Source: Roseococcus sp. SDR (lineage in GTDB: Bacteria > Pseudomonadota > Alphaproteobacteria > Acetobacterales > Acetobacteraceae). From it: a stretch of 64,000 nucleotides of DNA. The notes under the pieces are model-generated. The model saw only the letters and a list, made by a program, of their open reading frames with translations. It was not told where the DNA came from and made no database searches. Positions 53,686-60,671 of the stretch are shown here, piece after piece. The position numbers were made by a program, and so were the translations under genes. The DNA lies in the NCBI RefSeq assembly GCF_019083995.1, contig NZ_JAHRCU010000008.1, positions 150,638 to 214,637 of the forward strand. Direction: 5' to 3'. Positions within the stretch are counted from its first letter, which is position 1. Each line of letters opens with the position of its first letter.

Positions 53686-56600
53686 TCAATGAAAATCCCG
53701 GCTCGGTTGCCGCAGCGCCTCCTTCCGCTTCACCCGCGGGTCGGGCGAGAGGTTTGGCCGCAGCACCTCATCCGCATGGGCGATGCCGCGCGCCCAGGTG
53801 TCGCCATCCAACTCATGCAGCCCGTGCAGCAGGGCCGAATGGTCCTCCAGCTTGCGCACCAGCAGGTGCAGGATGGGCACATGCGCCTCGGTGCGTTCGA
53901 GGCGCCCTTCGGCGATGACCAGGCGCGCCGCCACCACCTCGCGCCGGAAGCGCTGCGAGATATCGGGGAAGAGGACGAGGTTGGCCGTGCCGTGCTCATC
54001 CTCGATGGTGAAGAACATCACGCCCTTCGCACTCCCCGGCCGCTGCCGCACGAGGACGAGGCCCGCGACCCGCAGCCATTTCCCCTGCCGTGCCTGGGCA
54101 TAGTCCCGCGTGCTGACGGCGCCGCGGCGCGTGAGTTCGCCGCGCAGCAGTGCCAGCGGATGCGGCCCGAGGGTCAGGCCCGTGCCGGCGTAATCCAGCA
54201 CCACGCGCTCGCCCGCGGTCGCCAGAGGGAGTTGCGGCGCGGCCTCGGTGATGGGGGCGGCGAGGGCGGTCGCGTGCTCCACCGCCGCCGCCTCCCAGAG
54301 TGCCGCGCGGCGATCGAGGCCCAGGCCGCGCAGCGCATCGGCTTCCGCGAGCCGCTCCACCGCGCCGCGATCCAGCGCCGCACGGCGCACCATGTCGCGG
54401 AAATCGGCGAAGGGCCGCGCCTCCGTGATGCGCTCTGCCACCTTGTCGGAGAGGCCCGTCACGAGGCGCAGGCCTAAACGCAAAGCGCCATCCGCCCGAT
54501 GACCAGAGGGCGCAGCCCGGAGGTCTGAATCGGTCGGGGCAGCATGCTCCAGCGTGCAGTCCCACGCGCTGACGGTCACATCCACCGGCCGCACCCGCAC
54601 GCCATGCTCCCGCGCGTCGCGGATGATCTGCGCGGGCGCGTAGAAGCCCATGGGCTGGCTGTTCAGCAGCGCGGCCGCGAAGGCCGCCGGGTGGTGGCAT
54701 TTCAGCCAGGCCGAGATGTAGACGAGCTGCGCGAAGCTCGCCGCATGGCTCTCCGGAAAGCCATAGGTGCCGAAGCCTTCGAGCTGGCGGAAGCAGCGCT
54801 CCGCGAAGCCCGGATCATAGCCGTTGCGCGCCATCCCTTCGAGGAACTCGGCGCGGAATTGCGGCAGCTGGCCGTTGCGCTTGAAGGTCGCCATGGCGCG
54901 GCGCAGCTGGTCGGCCCGCGTCGCGGAGAAACCGGCGCCCACGATCGCGATCTTCATCGCCTGCTCCTGGAAGAGCGGCACGCCGAGCGTCTTGCCCAGC
55001 ACCTCCTCCAGGCCGTGCGGCACCTCGATGGCCTCCTCGCCATTCCGCCGCCGCAGATAGGGATGGACCATGTCGCCCTGGATCGGCCCCGGCCGCACGA
55101 TCGCGACCTCGATCACCAGATCGTAGAACTCGCGGGGGCGGAGGCGCGGCAGCATGTTCATCTGCGCCCGGCTCTCCACCTGGAAGACGCCCAGGCTGTC
55201 CGCCCGGCTCAGCATCTCATAGGTGGCCGGGTCGTCCTGCGGGATCTCGGTCAGCGCCCGCTTGCCGATCAGCGCCAGAGCGCGGCGGATGCAGGAGAGC
55301 ATGCCGAGGCCCAGCACATCCACCTTCAGCATGCGCAGCGCCTCGATGTCGTCCTTGTCCCATTCGATCGTGTGGCGGTCCGCCATCGCCGCGCGCGTGA
55401 CGACGCAGAGCTCGGTCAGCGGCCCGCGCGTGATGACGAAGCCGCCGACATGGGTGGCCAGGTGGCGCGGGAAATCCTGGATCTCGTCGGCCAATTCGCA
55501 GGCGAGGCTGAGGCGCGGATCTTCCGCATCCAGCCCATGCTCGGCCGCGATCTCGGCCCAGCTGGCATCGCCGGCCCCCCAGACCGCCTTGGCCAGCGGC
55601 GCCGTCACCGCCTCATCCAGGCCCAGCGCCTTGCCCACCTCGCGGATCGCACTGCGCTCGCGGAAGCGGATCACGGTCGCGGCGATGGCGGCGCGGTGCC
55701 GGCCGTAGCGTTCATAGATGTGCTGGATCACCTCCTCGCGCCGCTCATGCTCGAAATCCACGTCGATGTCGGGCGGCTCGTCGCGCGCTTCGCTGATGAA
55801 TCGCTCGAAGAGCAGGTCATGCTTGTCGGGCGGCACGGCGGTGATGCCGAGCGCGTAGCAGACCGCCGAATTGGCCGCCGAGCCGCGCCCCTGGCAGAGG
55901 ATGCCGCGGCTGCGCGCATAGCGCACGATCTCATGCACCGTCAGGAAATAGGGCGCGTAGTTCAGCTTGCCGATCAGCGCGAGTTCATGCGCGATCTGCC
56001 GCGCGACCTTCTCCGGCGTGCCCTCGGGCCAGATGCGGTGCTGCGCTTCCGCCACGCGCGCCTCCAGCGTCTGCTGCGGCGTGCGGCCGGGGTCCAGGAT
56101 CTCGTCCGGGTATTCATAGGCGAGTTCGCGGAGGGAAAACCGCGCGACCTCCGCCAGCTCCGCCACGCGATCCACCGCCGACTCATGCCCCTGGAAGAGG
56201 CGACGCAGCTCGGCCTCGGGCTTGAGGCAGGCTTCGGCATTGGGCTCGGCGTCGAGGCCGAGTTCATCCACGGTTCGGCCCAGGCGGATGGCGCTGAGCA
56301 CATCCGCGAGGCGCCGGCGTTGCGGTGCGTGGTAGCGCACGCCGCCGGCCGCGATCAGCCGCGCGCCCATGGCCGCCAGCGCATCGAGCCGGGCGCGGTC
56401 GCCTCCGGTGGCCCGGTGATGCACGGCCACCATCAGCGGCATCGCCAGCGCGCGGCCGAATTCCGCCGCATCGCGCCTGAGCCGCGTGGCGAAACCGGCA
56501 TCAGGCTGGCGGGGGGCGACGAGGGCCAGCGCCTGGCCGGGGCTGGCTGCCAGCAGCGCCTCGCGCGTCAGCGGGCATTCGCCTTTGGGTGCCTCCATCC

Positions 56601-56892
56601 GCGCGGCCGAGAGCATGCTGGTCAGCCGCCCATAGGCCGCGCGGTCGCTGGGCCAGGCCAGGTATTCGCTGCCGTCCAGCAGGGTGAGCCGCACGCCCAG
56701 CAGATAGCGCAGCCCCGCCTGCTCGGCTGCGACCATGGCCTGGACGCTGCCGGCGAAACCCTGGCGGTCCGCCACGCCGATCAGGGAATGGCCCAGGCGC
56801 TGCGCCGTCTCCACCAGTTCGCGCGCATGCGACGCCCCTTCCAGAAAGGAGAAGTTGGAGAAGGCGGCAGGCTCGCCGAAGGAATGTGCCAT
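53686..56892 (-). CDS. dnaE2: error-prone DNA polymerase DnaE2
   Basis: A 1068-aa alpha-type polymerase of the SOS mutasome. Start ATG 56892 (MAHSFGEPAAFSNFSFLEGASH) opens directly on the PHP domain. Catalytic Asp residues are in PPDIDVDFEHERREEV (PDIDVD) and KVDVLGLGMLSCI; the HLATHVGGFVIT and helix-hairpin-helix segments follow, and an OB-fold ends the protein. Between TLEHA and ALRLGLRLVTGL, a 17-residue stretch (PTDSDLRAAPSGHRADG) is encoded by a 47-bp palindromic repeat shared with the HAD gene, an apparent in-frame insertion. The frame continues open upstream through the repeat region; that part is not coding. SOS control is via the LexA box before imuA. Confidence 0.95.
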   Translation of the reverse strand: MAHSFGEPAAFSNFSFLEGASHARELVETAQRLGHSLIGVADRQGFAGSVQAMVAAEQAGLRYLLGVRLTLLDGSEYLAWPSDRAAYGRLTSMLSAARMEAPKGECPLTREALLAASPGQALALVAPRQPDAGFATRLRRDAAEFGRALAMPLMVAVHHRATGGDRARLDALAAMGARLIAAGGVRYHAPQRRRLADVLSAIRLGRTVDELGLDAEPNAEACLKPEAELRRLFQGHESAVDRVAELAEVARFSLRELAYEYPDEILDPGRTPQQTLEARVAEAQHRIWPEGTPEKVARQIAHELALIGKLNYAPYFLTVHEIVRYARSRGILCQGRGSAANSAVCYALGITAVPPDKHDLLFERFISEARDEPPDIDVDFEHERREEVIQHIYERYGRHRAAIAATVIRFRERSAIREVGKALGLDEAVTAPLAKAVWGAGDASWAEIAAEHGLDAEDPRLSLACELADEIQDFPRHLATHVGGFVITRGPLTELCVVTRAAMADRHTIEWDKDDIEALRMLKVDVLGLGMLSCIRRALALIGKRALTEIPQDDPATYEMLSRADSLGVFQVESRAQMNMLPRLRPREFYDLVIEVAIVRPGPIQGDMVHPYLRRRNGEEAIEVPHGLEEVLGKTLGVPLFQEQAMKIAIVGAGFSATRADQLRRAMATFKRNGQLPQFRAEFLEGMARNGYDPGFAERCFRQLEGFGTYGFPESHAASFAQLVYISAWLKCHHPAAFAAALLNSQPMGFYAPAQIIRDAREHGVRVRPVDVTVSAWDCTLEHAAPTDSDLRAAPSGHRADGALRLGLRLVTGLSDKVAERITEARPFADFRDMVRRAALDRGAVERLAEADALRGLGLDRRAALWEAAAVEHATALAAPITEAAPQLPLATAGERVVLDYAGTGLTLGPHPLALLRGELTRRGAVSTRDYAQARQGKWLRVAGLVLVRQRPGSAKGVMFFTIEDEHGTANLVLFPDISQRFRREVVAARLVIAEGRLERTEAHVPILHLLVRKLEDHSALLHGLHELDGDTWARGIAHADEVLRPNLSPDPRVKRKEALRQPSRDFH
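54492..54538 (-). repeat. 47-bp palindromic repeat, copy F, inside dnaE2
   Basis: Identical to copy E at 41 of 47 positions; five of the six differences cluster at 54502-54507. In copy F, AGA (54505-54507) pairs with TCT (54524-54526) outside the GGGC/GCCC core; the corresponding bases differ in copy E. Here dnaE2 reads the opposite strand of the repeat from that read by the HAD gene, so the same DNA yields unrelated peptides without stops in two proteins. Confidence 0.85.
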
Positions 56893-56983
56893 GCCCTCAG
56901 GCGCCGGGCGCCGGCTCCGCCGGCTTGGCTTCGGAACGCTGAAGCGTTCCGCCGCGCCTGTTCGGCGCGGATACGCTGAGGGC
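56893..56983 (+). repeat. cloverleaf-like structured repeat, copy B
   Basis: 91 nt starting at the base next to the dnaE2 start codon. A perfect outer stem GCCCTCAG/CTGAGGGC (56893-56900 with 56976-56983) encloses GCCGGC/GCCGGC (56910-56924), GGAACGC/GCGTTCC (56933-56950) and CCGCGCC/GGCGCGG (56952-56970). Relative to copy A, two pairs change together in hairpin 2 and one pair flips in hairpin 3. The only ribosome-site-like bases for dnaE2 (GAGGG) are inside this outer stem. Confidence 0.92.
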
Positions 56984-57009
56984 GGTGCCGGGCTGAGAGG
57001 AGCAGCGTT

Positions 57010-57125
57010 CCTTCCGAGAATCCGGCCGCGCATGCGGCCGGCGCCGCCCAACCGCCCTACGGGCCTGGCGCACCCGTGGTGCGGCGAAGCCAAGCGGCCG
57101 GAGGCCGCGCCCGGCGCCTGAGGGC
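57010..57125 (-). repeat. cloverleaf-like structured repeat, copy C (116 nt)
   Basis: On the minus strand it begins GCCCTCAGGCGCCGGG directly after the imuB stop codon, then hairpin GCGGCC-TCC-GGCCGC, linker TTGGCTTCG, hairpin CGCACC-ACG-GGTGCG, a short GCCC-GTA-GGGC hairpin, and CCGGCCGC-ATGC-GCGGCCGG followed by ATTCTC. Copies B and C face each other tail to tail and account for all but 26 bp of the imuB-dnaE2 gap. Confidence 0.88.
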
Positions 57126-58475
57126 CTAAACAAAACTTCCATGCAGATACCACCGGGCATCCGGCGCGCCGGGGGCGCCGCTGCGGCAGACCCACCAGCG
57201 CGCGCCGCACTGGGTCTCCACCCGATAATAGTCGCGCGGGCGGGCGGCGTGGCCGTTCCACCATTCGGGCTCCAGCCGCTCCGGCCCCATGGCACGCAGG
57301 ATGCGATGGCTCTGGCGCCCCAGCCGCAGCAGGGAAGGGGGTGCATCGGGCAGCAAGGCCACCGCCTCCAGCGGCAAAGGCCGGCGCAGCAGCCGCACCG
57401 GGCGCGCCGCCGGCTGGAAGGCGACAGGCTTGGCGAAAGGGCTGACGCGACGCAGCGCCCGTTCGGGCCAATGCGAGGCATGCGGCGCCAGCCGCCACAG
57501 CTTCACCCGCTGCCCCAGCCGGTCGAGCAGCGCGGCCAGTTCCTCGGGCGCCGTATCCTCGCCCGGCAATCCGGCCTGGCGGGGGGCGAGCGCCTCCGTC
57601 ACCTCGGCCGCCAGCACCAGGCGCTCGAAGCCCAGTTCCGGCCGCAGCTCCTCCACGCGCCGGGCCAGCAGGCGGTGCAGATGGGTGGGCTCGCGGCTCG
57701 CCTGGCCCAGGCCCTGGCGCAGCTCCTGCCAGGAGGCATCGCCCCGGAAGGCGGTGAGGCGCAGCACGCGCGCGCCTTCGCCGGCGGCCAGCAGCCCCGC
57801 GCAGAGCTGGGCGATCAGTCCGCTGATCGCGCGCTCCAGCCCCGGGGCAGTGACCAGGGGCGAGAGGCAATCCCGCGCCACGCGGTGGCGGGGCGGCGGG
57901 CGGATGGGGGTGAAGGGGGCGATGGCGCCGCGCAGCGCCGCGAGTTCCTGCGCGATGGCGGGGCCGAAGCGGCGGGCGAGCGGGCCGCGCGGCTGGGCTT
58001 CCAGCGCCGCCACCTCGCGCAGGCCCAGGCGGTGCAGGGCGGCGATCATGGCTTCGGGCAGGGCCAGCGCGCTGACCGGCAGGCGCGCCAGATCCGGCAT
58101 GGGGTCCAGCACCTGGGAGGGCAGGCCCGCGCGCAGCAGGGCGGCCAGGGCGGCGGGGGCGGCGCCGATCAGCCCGCGCGCCGGGTGCCCGGCCTTTTCG
58201 AAGGCGGCCAGGATGCGGGCCAGCAAGGCGGGCTCGGCCTCGGGCAGGCCGGTGGTTTCGATCAGCAGCCCCTCGTCGCGCCAGAGGCCGACGAGGGGGG
58301 AGAATCGCAGCGCCCAGACGGCCGCCCGCGGCTGGGCGAGGCCTGGCCCGTGCAGCATCAGGAAGCGGCGGGTGCTGGCGGTCTGCTCCGCGGCGGGGAT
58401 GAGGGCGGGGGGCGTGGGCGGCCCCGCCTCGAAGAGCGGCAGCCGCGGCGTCCGTGCAGCGCGCCGCCCCGTCAT
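57126..58475 (-). CDS. imuB: ImuB-like Y-family polymerase homologue, N-terminally shortened
   Basis: A 449-aa mutasome subunit that in other bacteria bridges ImuA, DnaE2 and the beta clamp and is itself catalytically inactive. Recognisable parts are the little-finger-like region (LHRLGLREVAALEAQPRGPLARRFG) and the conserved C-terminus (EPEWWNGHAARPRDYYRVETQCGARWWVCR..WYLHGSF). The start region reads TRRFLMLHGPGLAQPRAAVWALRFSPLVGLWRDEGLLIETTGL, so roughly 70-90 residues of the usual Y-family palm between RRxLxLxxPxLA and the cofactor strand are missing. No such domain is encoded upstream; an in-frame stop lies about 75 bp before the start. Confidence 0.85.
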   Translation of the reverse strand: MTGRRAARTPRLPLFEAGPPTPPALIPAAEQTASTRRFLMLHGPGLAQPRAAVWALRFSPLVGLWRDEGLLIETTGLPEAEPALLARILAAFEKAGHPARGLIGAAPAALAALLRAGLPSQVLDPMPDLARLPVSALALPEAMIAALHRLGLREVAALEAQPRGPLARRFGPAIAQELAALRGAIAPFTPIRPPPRHRVARDCLSPLVTAPGLERAISGLIAQLCAGLLAAGEGARVLRLTAFRGDASWQELRQGLGQASREPTHLHRLLARRVEELRPELGFERLVLAAEVTEALAPRQAGLPGEDTAPEELAALLDRLGQRVKLWRLAPHASHWPERALRRVSPFAKPVAFQPAARPVRLLRRPLPLEAVALLPDAPPSLLRLGRQSHRILRAMGPERLEPEWWNGHAARPRDYYRVETQCGARWWVCRSGAPGAPDARWYLHGSFV

Positions 58476-58546
58476 CGCCCCGATGCCTTTTCGGACAAAT
58501 GGAGATTCCGAGGCTTTGTCTGGAAGTCCCTAAAATTCCTGGGGTC

Positions 58547-58564
58547 TGGGGCCTTTCGGCCCCA
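58547..58564. other. GC-rich hairpin between imuA and imuB
   Basis: TGGGGCC-TTTC-GGCCCCA, a perfect 7-bp stem with a tetraloop, lies in the 118-bp gap between imuA and imuB. There is no T-tract after it in the direction of transcription, so it is more likely an mRNA processing or stability structure than a full terminator. Confidence 0.5.
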
Positions 58565-58593
58565 GCCGCCGGAGGCCTCTTTTCGTGCCTCTT

Positions 58594-59361
58594 TCATGCG
58601 CCAAAGGCCCGCTTGTTCGGCTGAGCTGCCCCCATCACCCGCAATTCACCTCTGAGCGCATCCCATTCCCCCGCCCAGGCCCCCGGCCGTCCGCCCCGCG
58701 CGCGCAGCAGCGCGATCTCCCAGGCCGGATCGCCGATCTGGTGGGCCGAGCCGCCCTCGCTCGGCCGGGCGGCCAGGCGCCAGCGGGTGAGTGCCGCGGT
58801 CGGGCCGGGCGCCTCATCCTCGCCGCGCAGCAGCAGGCCGATGCCGCCCCCCGTCTCGGCCGCAAGCTGCAGGCGCCGCGCGGCGGTGAGGTCGGGCGTC
58901 ACGTTCATCACCAGGGCCGCGGCGATGGCCGGACAGCGCAGCCCTTCCTCGGCCGCCCAGAGCGCATCGGCCGGGCGGGGCGCGCGCACCAGGATCAGGC
59001 CGGCGGCGGAAAGGCCCAGGGTGGCGAGGCCGGGCGGATAGGCATCGGGCTCATCGGCGATCCAGAGGACGGAGCGGCCGGGCAGCGCCGCCTGGGCGCG
59101 GGCCAGCAGCAAGGCGGCAAAGCCCATGCCGGCCCCGGGCTCGGCCGCCAGCACCTCATGCAGCCCGGCGAGCGGCAGGCCGCCCCAGGGCAGGTAGGCG
59201 TCGAGCTCGGGGGCCAAGGGGAGGGTGGCGCGGCTGGTCTCGAGCCCCGGATCGAAGCCCGCGATGCGCGCCCGCAGCCCTGCCAGCAGGCCAGCGCGAT
59301 CCATCGCGGCCGGGGCGGGCGGCTCGGGTTCGGTCGGGGAGGGGCGTGGGGAGAGCAGCAT
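58594..59361 (-). CDS. imuA: ImuA mutasome protein
   Basis: A 255-aa RecA/SulA-like protein of the SOS mutagenesis cassette. TLPLAPELDAYLPWGGLPLAGLHEVLAAEPGAGMGFAALLLARAQAALPGRSVLWI resembles the RecA core with a degenerate Walker A, and the C-terminal WRLAARPSEGGSAHQIGDPAWEIALLRARGGRPGAWAGEWD matches ImuA. It recruits ImuB and DnaE2. First gene of the operon imuA-imuB-dnaE2; a LexA box sits 4 bp upstream of ATG 59361. An internal ATG 19 codons later (59304) is a possible true start given how close the operator is. Confidence 0.9.
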   Translation of the reverse strand: MLLSPRPSPTEPEPPAPAAMDRAGLLAGLRARIAGFDPGLETSRATLPLAPELDAYLPWGGLPLAGLHEVLAAEPGAGMGFAALLLARAQAALPGRSVLWIADEPDAYPPGLATLGLSAAGLILVRAPRPADALWAAEEGLRCPAIAAALVMNVTPDLTAARRLQLAAETGGGIGLLLRGEDEAPGPTAALTRWRLAARPSEGGSAHQIGDPAWEIALLRARGGRPGAWAGEWDALRGELRVMGAAQPNKRAFGA

Positions 59362-59365
59362 GGTT

Positions 59366-59380
59366 GTTCTTGAAATGTTC
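59366..59380. promoter_or_regulatory. LexA (SOS) box of the imuA-imuB-dnaE2 operon
   Basis: GTTCTTGAAATGTTC matches the alphaproteobacterial LexA site GTTC-N7-GTTC exactly. It is only 4 bp upstream of the annotated imuA ATG. The operon would be repressed until DNA damage. The closeness implies either a nearly leaderless mRNA or a downstream start codon. Confidence 0.85.
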
Positions 59381-59520
59381 TAATCCCTGGCAGCGCCAAA
59401 GGTCAAGCTTCTGGTCGCTCGGCTGGGGGGCGTGTCTCCCGACTTGGCCTTCATCCTTCAGGAATTATTAATTTTTATACCGCAGGCCGAAGGGGATCAG
59501 ACCGAGGGTGTAATATTGCC

Positions 59521-60327
59521 ATGCCGGAAAACATGCACCGCTTTCTTGGATTGTTCCTGGGCGCCCTGCTTCTCGCGGGTTGCGCGGCCCTGCCCGCCCA
59601 GCAGGCCGAGGGAACGCCCGCCGCGCGCGTTGCGCGGGACAGCCTGGCCAGCCTGCAGGCGGGCGGCGTCTCGGTGGGTGCCGCGATCGCGGTGGATGAC
59701 CAGCATGTCCTCACCAACGCCCATGTGCTGCGCCAGGCCGGCGGCCCGGTCACGCTCCGCCGCGCCGACGGCTCGGCCGAGGCAGCGGCCCGGCTGGTCG
59801 CGACCAGCCCGCGCATGGACCTCGCCGTGCTGCGCATGCCCGAAGGCTTCCTCCGCCCCGCGCCGCTGGCCCCCGAATTGCCGGTCGCCGGCGAGGCGGT
59901 CTGGGCGCTCGGCCCCGAGGGGCTGGGGCGCGCTTTGGCCGAGGGGCGGGTCGCGCGGCCCTATGTGCAGATGCGCGGCTTCGGCCCGGGCTTCACGGCG
60001 GGGCTGGGCGCGCTGATGGGATTTTCCGGTGGACCCGTGGTGGATGGCCGGGGCCAGGTGATGGGGCTGACCACCGCCCTGCCGCAACCCGGTGCGGCGC
60101 CCCTGCTGGCCGCCATGACCGGTGTGGATCTCGCCGGCCTCGCCGAGGGCGCGCGCCGGCAGGTCTTCATCCTCGACATCCGCGAGGCGATGGCCGAGGC
60201 GGAGCGCCTCGGCGTGCCGATCGCCGCCACCCCGGCGCAACCGGCGGTGGCCATGCGCCACCGCCCCTGGCGGGAGGCGGCCGGCTGGGCGGAGGGCCGG
60301 CTGGCCGGCGCCTCGCCCCGGCCGTAA
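59521..60327 (+). CDS. trypsin-like serine protease lipoprotein
   Basis: A 268-aa exported protein. A lipobox LLAGC (Cys near residue 21) after a hydrophobic segment indicates a periplasmic lipoprotein. The trypsin-fold triad is His in LTNAHVL, Asp in RMDLAVLR and Ser in GFSGGPVVDGRGQVMGLTT, as in DegP/HtrA-type protease domains, but no PDZ domain follows. A second ATG four codons in (59533) is an alternative start. The upstream 140 bp contain an AT-rich patch (59460-59480, TTATTAATTTTTATA) likely holding its promoter, divergent from imuA. Confidence 0.85.
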   Translation: MPENMHRFLGLFLGALLLAGCAALPAQQAEGTPAARVARDSLASLQAGGVSVGAAIAVDDQHVLTNAHVLRQAGGPVTLRRADGSAEAAARLVATSPRMDLAVLRMPEGFLRPAPLAPELPVAGEAVWALGPEGLGRALAEGRVARPYVQMRGFGPGFTAGLGALMGFSGGPVVDGRGQVMGLTTALPQPGAAPLLAAMTGVDLAGLAEGARRQVFILDIREAMAEAERLGVPIAATPAQPAVAMRHRPWREAAGWAEGRLAGASPRP

Positions 60328-60334
60328 GGCCGGT

Positions 60335-60565
60335 TCAGCCCCCCTGGATGTCCCAGGGCTTGCGGGCCGCCTCGATCTGCGCGTCCAGCCGCGTCAAGCC
60401 GATGTCGCGCAGCAGATGCGGGTCCAGCTCGGCGAGTTGGCGGCGGGTGTCATAGGCGCGCCAGAAGCGGGCCAGCCAGACCACCCAGCCGAAGCTGAGC
60501 TTCGGCGTCCCGAACCGCGCGGGAAGCCGCGAGGCGGAGGGAAGGGGGCTGATCTGGGCGGACAT
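60335..60565 (-). CDS. DUF1127 domain protein
   Basis: A 76-aa basic protein. The C-terminal motif RRQLAELDPHLLRDIGLTRLDAQIEA is the DUF1127 (YjiS-like) signature; N-terminal residues are low complexity followed by a Trp-rich helix. DUF1127 proteins often occur beside LysR regulators and have been linked to stress, phosphate and RNA metabolism. It diverges from the LysR gene across 106 bp that contain a perfect inverted repeat, suggesting it is a target of that regulator. Confidence 0.85.
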   Translation of the reverse strand: MSAQISPLPSASRLPARFGTPKLSFGWVVWLARFWRAYDTRRQLAELDPHLLRDIGLTRLDAQIEAARKPWDIQGG

Positions 60566-60644
60566 GGCTTCTGTTCCTTGTGCGAAAGTACCCCCCTGTT
60601 ATCCCAGCCTGGGAACCATCATTCAAACGACTAATCTTGACGGT

Positions 60645-60667
60645 CAACATCAATTATTGTGATGTTG
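60645..60667. promoter_or_regulatory. palindromic operator candidate between DUF1127 and LysR genes
   Basis: CAACATCA and TGATGTTG are a perfect 8-bp inverted repeat with a 7-bp AT-rich spacer, ending 4 bp before the LysR ATG. LysR-type regulators usually bind dyads in divergent promoters, so this is a plausible auto-repression site for the LysR gene; it could also control the DUF1127 gene. Confidence 0.6.
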
Positions 60668-60671
60668 CCCA

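Noticed and set aside
56893..57870. Apparent N-terminal extension of DnaE2 by over 300 residues
   Set aside because: The open frame runs through the repeat elements and into imuB antisense-like frame; DnaE2 homology begins at MAHSFGEP, right after copy B.
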